Positions 60,790 through 64,000 of a stretch of DNA of 64,000 nt are shown here, piece after piece. Numbering within the stretch: position 1 is the first letter of the stretch; every line of letters begins with the position of its first letter. The DNA lies in contig NZ_JACAVQ010000006.1 of the NCBI RefSeq assembly GCF_015354615.1, positions 96,335 to 160,334 of the forward strand, written 5' to 3'. The notes under the pieces are model-generated. The model was given only the letters and a program-made list of their open reading frames with translations. It was not told the DNA's origin and did not search any database. Made by a program: the position numbers and the translations under genes. The DNA is from Aliidiomarina indica (lineage in GTDB: Bacteria > Pseudomonadota > Gammaproteobacteria > Enterobacterales > Alteromonadaceae).

Positions 60790-62378
60790 GCATCGCTCTC
60801 TACGCACCAAGGATTCAGCCGGATGAGACGCTCTACTCATACGTAGCAAGGTGTCAGCACGTATGGGGCATGCGCAATTCTCGGAGTCTTGCTAAAGACT
60901 GGTTTGGTCGAGAGTCGGTAAGCATCAACCAAGTGCTCCCAATTGAAATCAGCAAGATCGCGAATTGGTCTGACTATGAAACGAATTATTTGTTGAGCAA
61001 GCATACGCTACTTGATCTGTATGGCATCTTCACTGGCCGCAATACAGAGTTGAAGCGTGTAATGCTGGGCAGCAATGCGCTATCGCTGGCTAACACATCG
61101 ACGTTGTCACAGCTCGGGCATAAGTCGGTGGGTTATTCTTGTATCTGCCCCATTTGTTACAACAGTGATGTTGCAAGAATTGGTGTGGGTTACTGGCATT
61201 TAATTCATCAGTTCAATGGAGTAACAGCTTGCCCTACTCACCAGTGTGAGTTGGTTGAAAGCCGAACGGACAGTCGTCAATACATACTGCCATCGTTACC
61301 CAACAATTATGTTTATGACCGAGCGCCTGAGATGCAGGTGAGATTTGCTAAATTTGTGGCTAACTGTATTGAGCAATCAAGGCTGTCAAATGAGAGAGCC
61401 CACGATGATTTGCATCGTTATCCAGTTCTCTTCAAACGAGGACAAAATCTGGATATGAGAAGTTTAATGCATTTGCTTGATGCAATTGAGCTTGGACTGG
61501 ACATCCCGAAAATCGTTAACGAACACCACGTTCGTAAAATCCTCCGCAAACCCTTAAGTCCGATACATCCATTTAAGGCTCTAATCTTACGGTTTGCGCT
61601 CTCATTCCTATCCGTAGACAACAGAGAAGCGCCTGTCAGCGCCCCTAAAGGCGTGACCGACAAACAGGCTCGTCGGTGCGCTGTACTGCTTCGCGAAGCA
61701 AAGTACAGTATGCGAGAGGTTTCAAGACGCGTTGGAGTCAGTGTCGGATATGTAAAGCAAACTGCCAAACTGATGGGGGTGAGTATCGACCAGCGACGAC
61801 AAACGATAACCCCAGACATTGAGCGCAACATTAAAGGTATGGCTATCGGAGGGGCGTGCCGGAATGATATCGCTAGCAAGTTTGAGGTATCAGTTGGTGC
61901 GGTAGAGCAGATTATTCAATCTGTGAGTGGTTTAGTGGTTTGGCGACAATATTTGCGTTTGCTTTCAAAGCGAAATAGCGCTCGTAAGGTTTTATTGGAG
62001 ATGATGAAGCAAAACCCAAATCACAACCGGACCCAGCTTAGACAGCTTGTTCAGAAAGAGTATGGTCTGCTGTACAAGTACGATAAAAAGTGGCTCTTTG
62101 ATGCACTGCCTGCCAATGAGAAACGGCAATATTATGGGCACAAATTATGGTTGCGAAGAGATAAAGAGCTGCTCCCTCAACTGAAAGAGTTCATTCGTTT
62201 AGCTCTTGAGGATAAAGGGGAACTGCCATCGCAATATGAAACCGATCAAGCATTAGGCGGACACAGTTGGTTTAACAGATCACCAGCAAAGCTGCCAGTT
62301 TGTAGCCGCTTTTACCGAAGAGTCACGAGGAAATTTTCACACTGTAAGGATAAGGAAAATGTCACAGTCGCAAGATAA
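60786..62378 (+). CDS. tnsD: TnsD-like TniQ protein, probable site-specific targeting factor
   Basis: 530 residues. The TniQ domain opens with RIQPDETLYSYVARC and holds a zinc site of CPIC (121-124) and CPTH (149-152). At least two helix-turn-helix units follow (MREVSRRVGVSVGYVKQTAK about 313-332, and RNDIASKFEVSVGAVEQII about 357-377). TnsD proteins bind a conserved gene end and direct insertion beside it. Which gene it reads is not known; gcvP is a candidate from position. Confidence 0.88.
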   Translation: MSIALYAPRIQPDETLYSYVARCQHVWGMRNSRSLAKDWFGRESVSINQVLPIEISKIANWSDYETNYLLSKHTLLDLYGIFTGRNTELKRVMLGSNALSLANTSTLSQLGHKSVGYSCICPICYNSDVARIGVGYWHLIHQFNGVTACPTHQCELVESRTDSRQYILPSLPNNYVYDRAPEMQVRFAKFVANCIEQSRLSNERAHDDLHRYPVLFKRGQNLDMRSLMHLLDAIELGLDIPKIVNEHHVRKILRKPLSPIHPFKALILRFALSFLSVDNREAPVSAPKGVTDKQARRCAVLLREAKYSMREVSRRVGVSVGYVKQTAKLMGVSIDQRRQTITPDIERNIKGMAIGGACRNDIASKFEVSVGAVEQIIQSVSGLVVWRQYLRLLSKRNSARKVLLEMMKQNPNHNRTQLRQLVQKEYGLLYKYDKKWLFDALPANEKRQYYGHKLWLRRDKELLPQLKEFIRLALEDKGELPSQYETDQALGGHSWFNRSPAKLPVCSRFYRRVTRKFSHCKDKENVTVAR

Positions 62379-62583
62379 CAAAGGCGAAATAAGCATTGAC
62401 GATGATTTGATTGCCGCTGCCGAGGCTGCTTTGGAAGAACTACCCAAGACAGTTGATGAGATGATCGAGAGATGGGTCTATCTCGGCAAAGCTGCGGCTA
62501 ATCAGCTCACTGAGGAAGAACAGTTACTGCTTATGGTTGGGTCGGGAAGGATTGTAATTAAAGATGCTAATGGCAATGGTTGA
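62359..62583 (+). CDS. ParD-like small protein
   Basis: 74 residues; ATG preceded by AAGGATAAGGA. It resembles ParD-like antitoxins: IDDDLIAAAEAALEELPKTVDEMIERWVYLGKAA shares the pattern of an N-terminal DNA-binding strand and helix followed by a WVYLGKA motif. No toxin gene is next to it. It overlaps tnsD by 20 bp, so it may control the tns operon, or be a remnant antitoxin. Confidence 0.55.
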   Translation: MSQSQDNKGEISIDDDLIAAAEAALEELPKTVDEMIERWVYLGKAAANQLTEEEQLLLMVGSGRIVIKDANGNG

Positions 62584-62740
62584 TGACAGAATTTATGCTC
62601 TACCGATGTATTTCAACACTTACTACCTCGATGGCAAAAGCCCGCAGTAGCTCTATATAAGCTCGTGCTCTTAATGATTTGTAAAGTTCAAATTTTATGA
62701 TAACGTTAGATAGTCGTCGTACCGACGATTCGTTACGCCA

Positions 62741-62886
62741 CTGATAATAGATTCAGCTGATCTTTCTGATTTAAATCAGAAGCTCTCAAATTGGAGAGCA
62801 ATAGGGGAGAACTCCGACAGCCTCCTCAACGAACCGCCGTTGAGTTGGACGGTAGGATCAGCCATGGTAGATAGTATCATTATCAG
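62741..62886 (+). ncRNA. Retron-like msr-msd RNA region
   Basis: Inverted repeats CTGATAAT (62741-62748) and ATTATCAG (62879-62886) bracket a set of hairpins, like the a1/a2 repeats of retrons. Directly after the first repeat is TTCAGC, with G62756 a candidate branching guanosine. Stems inside: the 18-bp palindrome TTCTGATTTAAATCAGAA (62764-62781), GCTCTC/GAGAGC (62782-62799), and CTCAACG/CGTTGAG (62825-62844). The order and the position 85 bp before a reverse transcriptase gene fit a retron. The exact ends of msDNA cannot be fixed. From 62584 to 62740 there is also a TCGTCG/CGACGA hairpin (about 62714-62728) but no gene. Confidence 0.72.
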
Positions 62887-62970
62887 CTGAGAGTTAGTGG
62901 TATTCGAGCTATCTACCTGAGCTCTTTAGTATGGGCTGGCTGATTCCTATATCGGAAAAGGAATTAAATA

Positions 62971-63957
62971 ATGACGTATAGGATGTACTTTGAAAGAAAA
63001 GTAAGCGGTCCGATAGATTCCAGAGCTAAACTCTGCCAAGCCCTTTCCATAGGTGACGAAGAGTTAACGCAGGCTCTAGCGCTCACTGAGGCTGAGAGAT
63101 ACACTGAAAGCAGTGTGCCTAAAGCAGATGGAACTACTCGAACTATATACAACCCTCACCATAAAATCAGAAAACTACAGCGACGTATTAACACTCGATT
63201 TTTTAACCCTAGCAAAAAGATTCACGGAAATGACTCCGGCATCATTCGATGGCCATCTTACATATTTGGTTGCGTCCCCAACGACATAGGGGATGATGGT
63301 GAAACGGAAGTACAGAAAGATTATGTAGCCTGTGCTCGTGTCCATTGTCCTTCAAAAAGTATCCTTAAAATGGATATTAGCGATTTTTACAACAATGTTC
63401 ATCGGGATTTAGTTTTAGAAGTCTTCAAAGATATGCTTGGATTCACAGATGATGAAGTAGCATCTCTTCTGACAGATATATGCTGTAAGGGCGATAGCTT
63501 AGTTCAAGGCGGTTTAACATCTAGTTACTTAGCATGTTTAGCGCTCTACGATGAAGAGCCAGAAGTAGTTAGAAGGCTGAAGCGAAAAGGCTTCAGGTAC
63601 ACGCGTTTAATTGATGACATAACGATTTCAAGCCCAAATGAAAATGTTAATTTTGACTACGTAAAAGATCTAGTAGTCAATATGCTTCACGCAAAGGAAC
63701 TCCCTGTTAACAGAGATAAGACGAAAGTTCAGTATGTTTCGACCGAACCTTTGTTAGTTCACGGACTTAGAGTTAACTTTAAGGAACCAAGACTCCCAAA
63801 GGGAGAAGCTGCACGAATTCGCGCCAATGTTCATAACGTAGAAAGGTTGGCGAAGGAGAGGCATTACCGCACTATTCACCCATACAGGCGTGACTTTAAT
63901 AAGTGTATGGGGCGCGTCAATAAGTTGGCTCGTGTTAATCCCCCTCTGGCAGGATAG
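62971..63957 (+). CDS. Retron-type reverse transcriptase
   Basis: 328 residues. The core motifs of bacterial reverse transcriptases are present: LKMDISDFYNN (Asp135), QGGLTSSYLACL (179-190), the catalytic pair in RLIDDITIS (Asp215, Asp216) and the VHGLRVNF block (263-270) at the place of the retron VTG motif. There is no maturase or endonuclease domain, so it is not a group II intron. The usual YADD is LIDD, and VTG is VHG. It stops soon after GRVNKLARVNPP; some relatives seem to continue further. GGAATTAAATA is before the ATG. With the upstream RNA it forms a probable retron. An effector, if any, would be further right. Confidence 0.88.
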   Translation: MTYRMYFERKVSGPIDSRAKLCQALSIGDEELTQALALTEAERYTESSVPKADGTTRTIYNPHHKIRKLQRRINTRFFNPSKKIHGNDSGIIRWPSYIFGCVPNDIGDDGETEVQKDYVACARVHCPSKSILKMDISDFYNNVHRDLVLEVFKDMLGFTDDEVASLLTDICCKGDSLVQGGLTSSYLACLALYDEEPEVVRRLKRKGFRYTRLIDDITISSPNENVNFDYVKDLVVNMLHAKELPVNRDKTKVQYVSTEPLLVHGLRVNFKEPRLPKGEAARIRANVHNVERLAKERHYRTIHPYRRDFNKCMGRVNKLARVNPPLAG

Positions 63958-64000
63958 TTGTCACCCCTTAAAATTTAACCAGTTGGGGCGTTAAGGCTTA

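Larger units (their letters stand above)
55494..62378 (+). mobile_element. Tn7-like transposition module (tnsA-tnsB-tnsC-tniQ-tnsD)
   Basis: Five genes in one direction, four of them overlapping or nearly so, encode the full Tn7-type machinery: the TnsA endonuclease, TnsB DDE transposase, TnsC ATPase and two TniQ-family targeting proteins. The order (TnsA, TnsB, TnsC, short TniQ, long TniQ/TnsD) is that of the Tn6022 group. All catalytic motifs are intact, so the module may be active. Borders of the element are not certain: the left end may be at about 43.9 kb, and the other end lies outside the window. Confidence 0.9.

Noticed and set aside
62671..62701. Sigma-70 promoter for the retron RNA (TTGTAA and TATGAT)
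   Set aside because: The two hexamers are only 11 bp apart, and no alternative pair with good spacing is convincing.
62971..63957. Reverse transcriptase as part of a group II intron or a diversity-generating retroelement
   Set aside because: There is no maturase or endonuclease domain, motif 4 is QGGLTSS rather than the SQ-type of diversity-generating elements, and no template/variable repeat pair was seen.
63957..64000. Integron attC-like sequence at the window end (GGGGCGTTAAGGC)
   Set aside because: The core does not match GTTRRRY, and no paired sites or integrase are visible. A simple CCCC/GGGG inverted repeat is enough to explain it.
43912..64000. CRISPR array or Cas genes within the Tn7-like region
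   Set aside because: No regularly spaced direct repeats and no Cas-like proteins were found; the two TniQ proteins alone do not imply CRISPR targeting.

Overview
The window looks like the chromosome of a marine gammaproteobacterium, most like the Alteromonadales and probably near Idiomarinaceae. That placement rests on gene content and synteny, not on a database search. About the first 44 kb is ordinary housekeeping DNA with tightly packed operons. From about 43.9 kb to the right edge the window is an accessory region of defence genes and a Tn7-like transposition module, more AT-rich in places.

Housekeeping part. The window opens inside secD, followed by secF, yaaA, a DUF3014 protein and a PlsC-like acyltransferase. 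Next come ribH-nusB-thiL-pgpA (+), and convergent to them xseB-ispA-dxs (-). thiI and a VanZ-like gene follow (+), then rdgC-srmB (-) and an orphan sensor kinase (-). 17.2-27.3 kb is a complete phosphate-starvation block: a porin gene, phoB-phoR, pstS, pstC-pstA-pstB and phoU. PhoB-box-like repeats at 11-bp pitch precede the porin gene, phoB, pstS and pstC, each about 10 bp before a -10-like hexamer. PstC and PstA are the enlarged forms. Then come serA, rpiA and a 5-formyl-THF cyclo-ligase (-), an exported amidohydrolase and a lipoprotein (+), and zapA with 6S RNA behind it (-). These are followed by a UPF0149 gene, pepP, ubiH and ubiI (+), a LysR regulator (-), and gcvT-gcvH-gcvP (+).

Intergenic repeats. 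A short palindrome, CCAACGCnnTGCGTTGG, occurs at least eight times between genes. Four copies lie in a row behind zapA.

Accessory part. Right after gcvP are three copies of a 14-bp motif at 22- and 18-bp pitch, beginning with GTTGATA. They resemble a Tn7/Tn6022-type transposon end. Beyond a strong terminator, and all on the minus strand, lie hsdM-hsdS-hsdR (type I restriction-modification) and an OLD-family nuclease overlapping a short UvrD-like helicase, a Gabija-like pair. A small membrane protein (-) and a DUF429 protein (+) follow. Then comes a full Tn7-like operon in one direction: tnsA, tnsB, tnsC, a short TniQ and a TnsD-like TniQ. A ParD-like small gene overlaps its end. Downstream is a retron-like unit: a structured RNA region bounded by inverted repeats, followed by a 328-residue reverse transcriptase. 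The window ends just after it, so any effector gene and the second transposon end lie outside.

The most interesting reading is a Tn7-like element parked behind gcvP that carries several anti-phage systems, including an apparently unusual retron. The element's borders are inferred, not proven.
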